DNA from: Planctomycetota bacterium
GTDB taxonomy: Bacteria > Planctomycetota > Phycisphaerae > UBA1845 > PWPN01
Reading direction: 5' to 3'
Length of the DNA stretch: 5,526 nucleotides
Assembly (NCBI GenBank): GCA_016209665.1
Contig: JACQVT010000620.1
Span: 1-5,526 of the forward strand
This document shows positions 1-5,526 of the stretch, in pieces. The stretch's first letter is position 1, and each line of letters opens with the position of its first letter. The notes under the pieces were generated by a model, which ran no database searches, had not been told where the DNA came from, and saw only the letters and a program-made list of their open reading frames with translations. Both the position numbers and the translations under genes were made by a program.

Positions 1-15
1 GTGGACTACCGATAA
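1..15 (+). CDS. possible 3' end of an upstream gene
   Basis: The first frame reads four sense codons (V-D-Y-R) and then TAA at 13-15, with a second in-frame TAA at 19-21. This could be the tail of a gene that starts left of the window, lying about 45 bases before the lipoprotein start. Four codons are too few to prove coding, so this entry only flags the possibility. Confidence 0.2.
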   Translation: MDYR

Positions 16-44
16 ACCTAACGGGCGTGGTATGGCATGACGTC

Positions 45-51
45 AGGGAGG
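45..51 (+). promoter_or_regulatory. ribosome binding site fixing the lipoprotein start
   Basis: AGGGAGG lies 9 bases before the ATG at 61. An earlier in-frame ATG at 37 has no such site upstream and would put the Shine-Dalgarno sequence inside the coding region, so 61 is preferred. No convincing -35/-10 promoter pair was seen in the 60 bases available. Confidence 0.65.
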
Positions 52-60
52 ACACGACGC

Positions 61-894
61 ATGTTCCTGCGGCTCACACGAGGACACTGCGCGGTAACGC
101 GATGTGGCGTGGCGTTGACGCTGGTTTTTATCGGCCCGGCCTTTACCGGCTGCGAAAGGCCCGAACCCCCGCCCGTTGCCTACGCGGGCCCGACCTTGGC
201 CTGCGGCGATCTGGGCCTGGCCCGCACCGTGGAGGCCCAACCCAACGGTTATGTGGTGCTCGACGAAACTCCATCGCAGGGACGATTCCCGGCCCGTCTC
301 GCGGTGGTGCGGCTGGACAAACCCAACCCTCTGTTCGTTTGCGACGACCCGCTGTTCGCCGCCGAGAGGGGATGGGAGATCGCCACCCTGAAAGAGGAAG
401 AGGCGACCATCTGGAACACGCTGTTAAAGACCGTCCCGCGGGTGCAGGCCGTGGCGGTCATGGACCGGTCGGCTACGGTGTCACCCGACTGCGATCTCAA
501 ACAAGTGATCGAGTCGGTCCGGCGGCTGGGGACCGAGTTGTGCCTGATCTACGGCCCGAGGATGGTGCCCGACGATTGTGCCGGGCTGGCCGGCGTGATC
601 GTCGACGCGGCGACCGGGCAATACGTGGCCTACGTCCAATCGCAGGCCGGCGCCATCGATTTCGAGCCGCCGCGCCCCGACCGCTCGAAGTACGACCGCT
701 CGCACCAGGACGTGAACTATCTGGCGGCCCGGCGGTTTGAGCGGCAGGTCCGGAACTGTGTACTCGACCTGATCGGCCGCGATCAACCCCCGGTGGTGAC
801 GCAGCCGAGCCCCTGGCGCGACTCACAGGAACTGCGGCTCCCGCCCGACTCCGTGCCGGTATACATCGTACCGAACCATCGAATGGGCGAATAA
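61..894 (+). CDS. predicted lipoprotein of unknown function
   Basis: The 277-residue product begins with a basic N-terminus (FLRLTRGH), then a hydrophobic stretch (VALTLVFIGPAF) and the lipobox F-T-G-C. It should therefore be cleaved by signal peptidase II and lipidated at Cys31. A Pro-rich linker (ERPEPPP) follows, as is common just after the anchor. The mature part shows no recognised catalytic motif. It has an RFPARLAVVRLD strand (about 75-86), a helix-strand segment with VQAVAVMDRS (about 128-137), LGTELCLIYGP (156-166) and GVIVDAATGQYVAYVQS (178-194). This 'LG(A/T)-x-L-x-L-x-Y ... VDAATGxYV' pattern recalls envelope lipoproteins with a CsgG/TolB-N-like alternating alpha/beta layout, but that likeness is a weak impression. 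The cysteines in the mature chain (C48, C94, C144, C161, C173, C233) could form disulfides outside the cytoplasm. A longer form from ATG 37 (285 residues) is possible. The gene is separated from the next by about 100 bases and a hairpin, so co-transcription with the downstream genes is uncertain. The existence of the gene and its lipoprotein nature are fairly sure; the function is unknown. Confidence 0.8.
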   Translation: MFLRLTRGHCAVTRCGVALTLVFIGPAFTGCERPEPPPVAYAGPTLACGDLGLARTVEAQPNGYVVLDETPSQGRFPARLAVVRLDKPNPLFVCDDPLFAAERGWEIATLKEEEATIWNTLLKTVPRVQAVAVMDRSATVSPDCDLKQVIESVRRLGTELCLIYGPRMVPDDCAGLAGVIVDAATGQYVAYVQSQAGAIDFEPPRPDRSKYDRSHQDVNYLAARRFERQVRNCVLDLIGRDQPPVVTQPSPWRDSQELRLPPDSVPVYIVPNHRMGE

Positions 895-928
895 GCCGTG
901 TCCGGGACCGCGGCGCCGCCCGCGCACC

Positions 929-954
929 GCCCGTGGGTCCGCGCGGCCACGGGC
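929..954 (+). repeat. GC-rich inverted repeat (hairpin) between genes
   Basis: GCCCGTGG (929-936) and CCACGGGC (947-954) are perfect 8-base inverted arms around a 10-base loop. Within the loop CC/GG can pair further around GCGC, leaving a GT bulge. A separate 10-base palindrome GCGGCGCCGC sits at 910-919. No T-run follows, so this is not a classic intrinsic terminator. It could act as a 3' mRNA-stabilising hairpin or a transcription attenuator between the lipoprotein gene and the downstream set. It could also simply reflect high GC content. Confidence 0.45.
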
Positions 955-995
955 CGCCGACCGCGATCACGTGAAGGCTGACAGGAATACGCAGC

Positions 996-2612
996 ATGTC
1001 CGCGACGACGAGTGCGGCCGAGCATGTCAACGCGATTCGTTTTGAGCGGCTGGCGTGGCGGCCGGGCCCGGACACGTGGCAGCGCGCCGCAGGCGTGCTG
1101 GCGGCCGTGTTCGTTCTGGCCGCTCCCTATCTGGCCAACGTGTCCCGTGATTACACGAGGTATTGCTGCTTCTGGCGAACCAGCGACACGCTGTGCCTGT
1201 TGTCGCTGATCGTGGTCCTTGCGGGAGTGTGGTTCGCCGTCGACGAAGCGATCCGGCGGGCGGACCGCCCGGGCCTCATCCGCGTAGCCGACCATGTATT
1301 CCTCGCCGTTCTGGGCGTGGGCGTCCTGGCCAACGCCGTGTTCGCCGCCAGCAAGCTGAACCACGCGGCCTGGACACCACGAAGTGACCCCGTGCTGGCG
1401 GGCTGGTTCGTGCTCGCGTTCGTGGTGGGTTACTCGTTCGGACGTCCGCGGTCCACACTGGTGCACCGGTGCCGACAGCTCTGCCTGATCGGGATACCGG
1501 TGGTCCCGTTGACGTTCGGGATGCTGCTGCTGCGGAGCACGTATCCCGACGGCCCGGAGGCGATTCCGCCCCTGACGCATCCATGCACGACGGGAATCCC
1601 GAAGGATGCCCGGACAGGCGGCGGCGTGTACGTATTTCTGTTTGACGAATGGTCGTACGAACGGGCGTTCTGCGACAGCGGCGTCCGGACCGAGTACCCA
1701 CACGTCGCGTCGTTCGCCGGGACCGCCACCATTTACCACGACGCCCATGCCCCCGGCGAGTGCACGGAAACGTCACTGCCCGGCATCCTGTTGCAGACCG
1801 ACGAGCCGGTCGTGGTCCACAACGGCCGACTGGGGTTCGAGCGCCGGCAGGGGTCGTTTGCCCCCGCCGCCGAGTACCAAAGCGTGTTCGCGCGGTTGCG
1901 GCCCCTCGGGTACCACAGCGTCATGGTCGGCTCCACGCTTCCGTATCGTCTGTGGCTGCAAGACCAGGTGGACGCGTCGCGGACGTACGGCTACTACCCG
2001 CGCGGCGGCGACTGGACCGCGCGGCTGGGCGTGCAGTTGTTCAATATGGCGCGTTACTCCCCGGACCCGTTCACCCGCCGAAGCTACAAGCAGCTCGAAC
2101 AGCGACTGGTCCATGCGACGGTCTGCGGGATCATCGCGAACCAGCGCAGCGACATCCACACCGTCATCCGCGAGTGGCCGGCGAAGACGTTCCTGTTCGC
2201 CCACGTGTTTCCGCCGCACCTGCCGGCCGTCCTCGACCCCGACCTGACGTTCCGCACACCGGAGCAGACAGGCTGGCTCGACGGCGACCTGAAGCAGTAC
2301 GAGCGCAACCTGGCCGCGATGGATGTGCTGGTCGGTGAATTCACGGACGCTCTCCGCGCTGCCGGCAAGTACGACGCCGCCGCGATCGTGCTGACCGCGG
2401 ATCATTCGTGGCGGTCGGATCCGGACTGGACGACGGGCCGACGGCGCGGCGCGCTGACCCACGTGCCGTTGCTGGTCAAGGCGCCGCGGCAGCAACATGC
2501 CGCGTCCGTCGACGCCCGATTCGAGACCAAGGACCTCGGCCGGCTGATCGAGTCGCTGGTGGGCCGGCCGACGGAACGGGACCTGCTCGTCATGGAGGAC
2601 CAAGCAAGATGA
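996..2612 (+). CDS. membrane-anchored sulfatase/alkaline-phosphatase-fold enzyme
   Basis: This 538-residue protein has an N-terminal membrane part with about five hydrophobic segments (near 31-50, 64-82, 100-118, 132-150 and 161-179), followed by a large, probably extracytoplasmic, sulfatase-type domain (about 208-525). The expected active-site elements appear in family order. VYVFLFDEW holds the metal-binding Asp217. EYPHVASFA matches the usual 'PNL..L' segment. C-T-E-T-S-L-P fits the T-x-x-S-x-P nucleophile motif, pointing to Thr257, with Thr259 less likely. HVFPPHLP (His403, His408) matches the H-x(4)-H-x-P element. LTADHSW carries metal ligands Asp469 and His470, and THVPLLVKAP carries His489. 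A Thr nucleophile without the C/S-x-P-x-R formylglycine motif argues against a classical arylsulfatase. It favours the broad group that includes phosphoethanolamine and phosphoglycerol transferases (EptA/LtaS type) and related hydrolases; the substrate is unknown. The ATG at 996 has an AGGA at 983-986, 9 bases upstream. The stop overlaps the start of the glycosyltransferase gene (ATGA), implying translational coupling and a shared operon. The family call is sure, the exact reaction is not. Confidence 0.85.
   Translation: MSATTSAAEHVNAIRFERLAWRPGPDTWQRAAGVLAAVFVLAAPYLANVSRDYTRYCCFWRTSDTLCLLSLIVVLAGVWFAVDEAIRRADRPGLIRVADHVFLAVLGVGVLANAVFAASKLNHAAWTPRSDPVLAGWFVLAFVVGYSFGRPRSTLVHRCRQLCLIGIPVVPLTFGMLLLRSTYPDGPEAIPPLTHPCTTGIPKDARTGGGVYVFLFDEWSYERAFCDSGVRTEYPHVASFAGTATIYHDAHAPGECTETSLPGILLQTDEPVVVHNGRLGFERRQGSFAPAAEYQSVFARLRPLGYHSVMVGSTLPYRLWLQDQVDASRTYGYYPRGGDWTARLGVQLFNMARYSPDPFTRRSYKQLEQRLVHATVCGIIANQRSDIHTVIREWPAKTFLFAHVFPPHLPAVLDPDLTFRTPEQTGWLDGDLKQYERNLAAMDVLVGEFTDALRAAGKYDAAAIVLTADHSWRSDPDWTTGRRRGALTHVPLLVKAPRQQHAASVDARFETKDLGRLIESLVGRPTERDLLVMEDQAR
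2594..2598 (+). promoter_or_regulatory. ribosome binding site fixing the GT2 start
   Basis: GGAGG sits inside the last codons of the sulfatase-fold gene, 10 bases before the ATG at 2609. The frame is open back to 2408, but that extra part overlaps the conserved LTADHSW and THVPLLVKAP region of the upstream gene and reads as low-complexity Arg/Ala/Gly sequence. The ATG at 2609 is therefore the real start. Confidence 0.75.
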
Positions 2613-3901
2613 CCCAGGCCGGAACCATCAGCTCCCCTAACCGACTGGACCTGGATTCCGCTCCGGCGACGGATGTGCTGGGCGCGGCCGCCCACAGCCG
2701 CGGCGAGGCGGATCTGGCCGCGGCGTTGACCAGACCCACCGGGCCGGCGGGCATCGAAGTGTCGGTGGTCATGCCCTGCCTGAACGAGGCCGAGACGCTC
2801 GAGACCTGCATCAGGAAGGCCACGCAGTGCCTGGAACGAAATGGCGTGCGCGGCGAGGTCATCGTCGCCGACAACGGCTCGACCGACGGCTCGATCGAGA
2901 TCGCCCGGCGGGCCGGCGCCCGTGTGGTCCACGTGGCCGAGAAGGGCTACGGCATGGCCCTGATGAAGGGGTTCGAGGCCGCCCACGGCAAGTACCTCAT
3001 CATGGGCGACGCCGACGATTCCTACGATTTCGAAAACCTCATGCCGTTCATCGAGCGGATGCGGGCCGGCGACGACGTGGTGATGGGCAACCGATTCCGC
3101 GGCGGCATCCAGCCCGGGGCCATGCCCTGGCACCACCGGTACATCGGCAACCCGGTGTTGACCGGCGTGCTCAACCTGTTCTTCCGTTCGGGCATCGGTG
3201 ACGCCCACTGCGGGCTTCGCGGCCTGACGCGGCGGGCCTTCCAGACGATGCGACTGCGAACGTCCGGCATGGAGTTCGCCAGCGAGATGGTGGTCAAGGC
3301 GGTCATGTGCGGGTTGCGCATGTCCGAGGTGTCGACGACGCTCAAGCCGGACGGACGGTCGCGCCCGCCGCACCTGCGGAGCTTCCGCGATGGCTGGCGG
3401 CACCTGCGGTTCATGATGCTGCTGGCCCCGGACTGGCTGCTGATGTTTCCGGGTCTCGTGATGGCCACGCTGGGGGCGACGTTGTTCGCCGTCCTGTGGC
3501 AGAGGCCGGTCAGCATCGGCCGGGCCACCCTCGACATTCACAGCATCATGCTGGGGGCCCTGCTCGTCACGGTGGGCTACCAGGGGCTGACGATGGGGTT
3601 CGCCGCCCGGATCTACGCCGTGCAGCACGGCATCGGGCGGGCGTCGCGAGCCCTGCAGTTCGGGTTCCGCCTGCTGAACCTGGAACGCGGGCTGCTCGCC
3701 GGCGGCGGCGTGTTGGCGGCGGGCGTGGTGCTGATCGGCCTGGTGGTCGGGCTCTGGGCCGCCGGATCGTTCGGGCCGCTCGACACCGGCTACACGCTGC
3801 GCCCGCTGACGGCGGGGATGACGCTGGTGACGCTGGGCGTGCAGACGATATTGATGTCGTTCTTCTACAGCATGTTGGGCCTGTGCGGCCGACAGAGTTG
3901 A
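2609..3901 (+). CDS. DPM1-like family 2 glycosyltransferase with C-terminal membrane domain
   Basis: The 430-residue product begins with a poorly conserved, probably flexible tail of about 48 residues. A GT-A fold domain of family 2 follows: VSVVMPCLNEAETL (51-64), VADNGSTDGS (86-95) for nucleotide binding, G-D-A-D-D-S-Y-D-F (133-141) with the DxD metal motif, MGNRFRGG (159-166), DAHCGLRG (198-205) and MEFASEMVVKA (221-231). This set is typical of dolichol/polyprenyl-phosphate sugar synthases (DPM1/ArnC/GtrB relatives), which move a sugar from a nucleotide donor to a polyprenyl phosphate on the cytoplasmic face. A juxtamembrane segment (HLRSFRDGWRHLRFMM, 255-270) leads to about four membrane helices (near 273-297, 310-336, 360-388 and 402-424), so the enzyme is membrane-bound. 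The sugar cannot be told from the motifs. It overlaps the upstream gene by four bases and lies 9 bases before the methyltransferase gene, so all three are probably one transcript. A GT39-type enzyme, the natural user of its product, is encoded convergently nearby. Confidence 0.92.
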   Translation: MTQAGTISSPNRLDLDSAPATDVLGAAAHSRGEADLAAALTRPTGPAGIEVSVVMPCLNEAETLETCIRKATQCLERNGVRGEVIVADNGSTDGSIEIARRAGARVVHVAEKGYGMALMKGFEAAHGKYLIMGDADDSYDFENLMPFIERMRAGDDVVMGNRFRGGIQPGAMPWHHRYIGNPVLTGVLNLFFRSGIGDAHCGLRGLTRRAFQTMRLRTSGMEFASEMVVKAVMCGLRMSEVSTTLKPDGRSRPPHLRSFRDGWRHLRFMMLLAPDWLLMFPGLVMATLGATLFAVLWQRPVSIGRATLDIHSIMLGALLVTVGYQGLTMGFAARIYAVQHGIGRASRALQFGFRLLNLERGLLAGGGVLAAGVVLIGLVVGLWAAGSFGPLDTGYTLRPLTAGMTLVTLGVQTILMSFFYSMLGLCGRQS

Positions 3902-3904
3902 GGA
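3900..3904 (+). promoter_or_regulatory. ribosome binding site for the GTG-start methyltransferase
   Basis: GAGGA overlaps the TGA stop of the glycosyltransferase gene (3899-3901) and lies 6 bases before the GTG at 3911. It supports use of GTG rather than the in-frame ATG-less alternatives downstream, and suggests reinitiation by ribosomes finishing the upstream gene. Confidence 0.6.
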
Positions 3905-3910
3905 CCCTCG

Positions 3911-4525
3911 GTGCGAAGACTGGATGAAATCCTGCGGGGGTGGCGGATCGCCAAGGCGCGTCCGTACATCCGGCCGGGCGACCGGCTGCTCGATGTCGGT
4001 TGCCACGATGGGCATCTGATCCGGCAACTGCGCGGGCGGATCGGCGCCGCCGTCGGCGTGGACCCGGAGGCCCAGCCCGGCCCAGCAGACGGTGCGCGGT
4101 TCATCCGGGCGGAATTTCTTGGGGCCGCGGATCTTCAGGACGGCCAGTTCGACTGCGTCACCCTGCTGGCCGTGCTCGAACACGCCAGGGACCCTGAAGC
4201 CCTGGCAAGAGAATGCCACCGCGTCCTGCGAACCGAGCGACGGGTCCTCCTGACCGTGCCCTCACCACGTGTGGATGCGATCCTATGGGTACTCCAGGGT
4301 CTGCGTCTGATCGACGGTATCTACACCGACCAACATCACGGCTTTGACGTCGAGCAGACGGCCGCGATCTTCGCCCGCGCAGGCTTCGACCTGCTGACGC
4401 GACAACGGTTCCAGTTCGGGCTCAACAACCTGTTGGTATTCATCAAGCCGGCGCGGCGGCAGCGGGTCATCACAGCCATAGAGCCACAGGGTGCGCCCGA
4501 TGGCGCCTTGGTGTCCGCCGGCTGA
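3911..4525 (+). CDS. class I SAM-dependent methyltransferase
   Basis: The 204-residue protein starts at GTG. Its Rossmann-type methyltransferase core shows motif I as RLLDVGCHDGHL (25-36), the usual D-x-G-C-x-x-G SAM-binding loop. An acidic residue closes strand 2 in VGVDPE (48-53; Asp51 would bind the ribose). FDCVTLLAVLEHARDPEALARECHRVLR (80-107) is the 'vlEHv.dp...l.e..RvLkpgG' region of the Methyltransf_11/UbiE-like families, and RVLLTVPSP (111-119) is the following strand. The C-terminal part (DQHHGFDVEQTAAIFARAGF, then FQFGLNNLLVFIKP) matches the closing strands of this class, with an 'H.. F....l...aGF' pattern. A 25-residue Ala/Gly/Pro-rich tail follows. It is likely cytosolic and acts on a small molecule or lipid-linked glycan; the methyl acceptor cannot be inferred. 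Its place directly after the polyprenyl-sugar synthase suggests work on the same sugar or lipid. Third-position GC seems somewhat lower in the last third than in the glycosyltransferase gene. The fold is sure, the substrate unknown. Confidence 0.88.
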   Translation: MRRLDEILRGWRIAKARPYIRPGDRLLDVGCHDGHLIRQLRGRIGAAVGVDPEAQPGPADGARFIRAEFLGAADLQDGQFDCVTLLAVLEHARDPEALARECHRVLRTERRVLLTVPSPRVDAILWVLQGLRLIDGIYTDQHHGFDVEQTAAIFARAGFDLLTRQRFQFGLNNLLVFIKPARRQRVITAIEPQGAPDGALVSAG

Positions 4526-4539
4526 CGCCTTCGGCGCGA
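4526..4539. other. 14-base convergent intergenic gap with short hairpin
   Basis: The two convergent genes leave only 14 bases between their stop codons. CGCC-TTC-GGCG (4526-4536) can form a four-pair stem with a three-base loop. It has no T-run on either side, so it is too weak to call a terminator. Transcription from either side probably runs into the opposite gene. Confidence 0.3.
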
Positions 4540-5077
4540 TCATCCCGATTTGAACTGATGCACGCGGGCCGCGGGTCTGCGAACCGCCCAGGGCAGGCTT
4601 CGCAGCAGCGGAGCGAAGCGGCAGATCGGCCGATACTCCGGCACCGTCGCGTACTGCTGCGGACCCAGGCGGCCCGCCACCAGCCCAGCGAAGCTGGGTG
4701 TCCGCTCGACGTTCAGCGGATTGATCAACACGGCATCACAGGTGGCGGGCGTCAGCACCTTCGCACGCCGGGCCAGCGGGTCCAGGTAATGGCTCTGTCC
4801 GAAGTCCGCCGTGCCCGCCATATTCGGGGGCGTCTTGAGGCCGTTGAGCACATAGATCTCGTTCATCGTGTGCACGTCAGTCGCGAACCGCTGTTCCGGG
4901 TGACGCAGGACGTGCGCCAGCAGTTCGCCGGAGAAGCGGACGCTCTGGCCCCATTGGCATGCAAACGCGGAACCGCCCAAACGCCTCGTCAAACAGCGCC
5001 TGGAACGTGAGTACGTCGGCGGCCATGAAAACGAGGCCGCCAATACACACCGCCAGGACAGGTTTGGCGTAGCTGCG
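4540..5077 (-). pseudogene. 3' part of a broken GT39-like glycosyltransferase gene, after the internal stop
   Basis: Past the TGA at 5078-5080 the same frame stays open (to a stop at 4877) and still reads as the expected next part of the protein: RSYAKPVLAV, then a membrane helix (CIGGLVFMAADVLTFQALF) and DEAFG. The remainder is in another frame, open from a TTG at 5043 to the TGA at 4540-4542. That frame gives GELLAHVLRHPEQRFATD, MNEIYVLNGLKTPPN and a soluble C-terminus with SHYLDPLARRAKVLTPATCD and ending HQFKSG. Joining the two frames needs one base skipped, most simply at the TTTGGG run (minus strand, 4981-4976). That would read DEAFG-GSAFACQWG. A TTG at 5043 lacks a credible ribosome site, so this piece is unlikely to be a gene in its own right. 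It may be a true pseudogene, or a sequencing/assembly error may have split an intact gene. Confidence 0.6.
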
Positions 5078-5526
5078 TCAGTCGACGATCAAGGCGGCGG
5101 CCAGCAGGGCAGCCGCATAATACGCGCCGTTCAAATGGGACACCACGCCCAGAGGCAGGCACACTGCCGCAACCCGGCGGGCCAGCGTCGATTCGGGAGC
5201 CAGCACGAACGCCAGCGTGCCGGGGGCCATGAATCCCGCCATCACGGCGTGGGCCGAGATGATCGTGGCGTTGGTGACTTCGACGGGCAGGGTCGCCGTC
5301 AGCAGACCGGCCCACCAGGCCTGACCTACAGTGCCCAGATTCCGGCACGCAGCCAGGACCGTCAGCAGGATCGTTAGCGATGCACACAACGACGGCAGGG
5401 CGGCGGCCCACTCGTGATAGCCGAACAGCCGCACCGAGGCGCTGATGAGGGCATTACCCAGCAGTCGCACCTCCCATTGGTTCACCGGAGCGCGGTGCCA
5501 CAGGCAGGCGTACCGCAGGTAGAACA
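5078..5526 (-). pseudogene. N-terminal-side fragment of a GT39 (PMT/ArnT-like) membrane glycosyltransferase, open at window edge
   Basis: The frame is open from the right edge of the window to TGA at 5078-5080, giving 148 visible residues; the true start lies beyond 5526. A GTG at 5485 is an internal codon, because the residues before it (FYLRYACLWHRAP) continue the same protein pattern. RLLGNALISASVRLFGYHEWAAALPSL matches the first-loop-to-helix region of PMT/ArnT-type enzymes (usual form '...a...lfG..e...R.PSl'). Membrane helices follow: LCASLTILLTVLAAC, WWAGLLTATLPVEVTNAT (where the family has 'A.llAl.P......T'), VMAGFMAPGTLAFVLA, and a long segment through LGVVSHLNGAYYAAALLAAALIV. These enzymes transfer a sugar from a polyprenyl-phosphate carrier to protein or lipid on the outer face of the cytoplasmic membrane, so it would pair functionally with the DPM1-like synthase. 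The catalytic Asp/Glu of the first periplasmic loop is beyond the window or not recognisable. The family call rests on topology and loose motifs, so a related GT-C family is possible. Confidence 0.6.

Noticed and set aside
38..45. Perfect palindrome TGACGTCA just before the lipoprotein ribosome site
   Set aside because: An 8-base palindrome is common by chance, and nothing else marks it as an operator.
783..1748. A 321-codon minus-strand open frame across the intergenic gap and the start of the sulfatase-fold gene
   Set aside because: The composition is Arg/Gly/His-rich, there is no recognisable motif, and it overlaps the membrane segments of a well-supported gene.
2402..4219. A 605-codon open frame on the minus strand opposite the glycosyltransferase and methyltransferase genes
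   Set aside because: Its product is low-complexity His/Arg/Gln/Ala/Gly sequence without domain patterns. It lies antisense to genes with complete family motifs. Long antisense frames are expected in GC-rich coding DNA.
4976..4981. Programmed ribosomal frameshift at TTTGGG
   Set aside because: The join needs one base skipped (+1), not the -1 slip of classic X-XXY-YYZ heptamers, and no stimulatory element was recognised.
4558..5010. A 150-codon plus-strand open frame opposite the damaged minus-strand gene
   Set aside because: The translation is Arg/Gln/Ala/His-rich with no motif, while the minus-strand frame gives plausible protein sequence (MNEIYVLNGL and similar).
5078..5080. TGA as a recoded selenocysteine or programmed readthrough codon
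   Set aside because: No selenocysteine role is expected in this family. The context TGA-CGC is not a known leaky site, and a second lesion (frameshift) nearby points to decay or sequence error.

Overview
The window is GC-rich bacterial DNA. It holds four complete genes on the plus strand and one damaged, edge-truncated gene converging on them from the minus strand. No tRNA, rRNA, CRISPR array, insertion sequence or phage gene was seen. The source cannot be named from sequence alone. High GC, a DPM1-type glycosyltransferase with a membrane tail, a sulfatase-fold membrane protein and an orphan Cys-rich lipoprotein would fit a Planctomycetota-like or other environmental Gram-negative bacterium, but this is only a guess.

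Layout: bases 1-60 are a leader that may carry the last codons of an upstream gene. Bases 61-894 encode a lipoprotein of unknown function. Bases 895-995 are an intergenic gap with a strong GC-rich hairpin at 929-954. Then comes a compact set, probably one operon. It consists of a membrane-anchored sulfatase/alkaline-phosphatase-fold enzyme (996-2612), a DPM1-like family 2 glycosyltransferase with a four-helix membrane tail (2609-3901, overlapping the previous stop by four bases), and a class I SAM-dependent methyltransferase (3911-4525, GTG start, 9 bases downstream). Only 14 bases separate its stop from the stop of the minus-strand gene. That gene (4540 to beyond 5526) reads as a PMT/ArnT-like (GT39-type) membrane glycosyltransferase, but it is interrupted by an in-frame TGA at 5078-5080 and by a frameshift, most economically placed at an AAA/CCC homopolymer near 4976-4981.

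How the genes may work together (inference): DPM1-type GT2 enzymes load a sugar onto a polyprenyl phosphate. GT39-type membrane enzymes use such lipid-linked sugars to modify proteins or lipids outside the cytoplasmic membrane. Sulfatase-fold membrane enzymes remove or transfer sulfate or phospho-alcohol groups at the same face. With a small-molecule methyltransferase, the set suggests a cell-envelope glycoconjugate pathway. The substrates cannot be read from the sequence, and the last step may be inactive here if the minus-strand gene is truly broken. I see a coherent but fairly ordinary envelope locus and no clear sign of a wholly new system.
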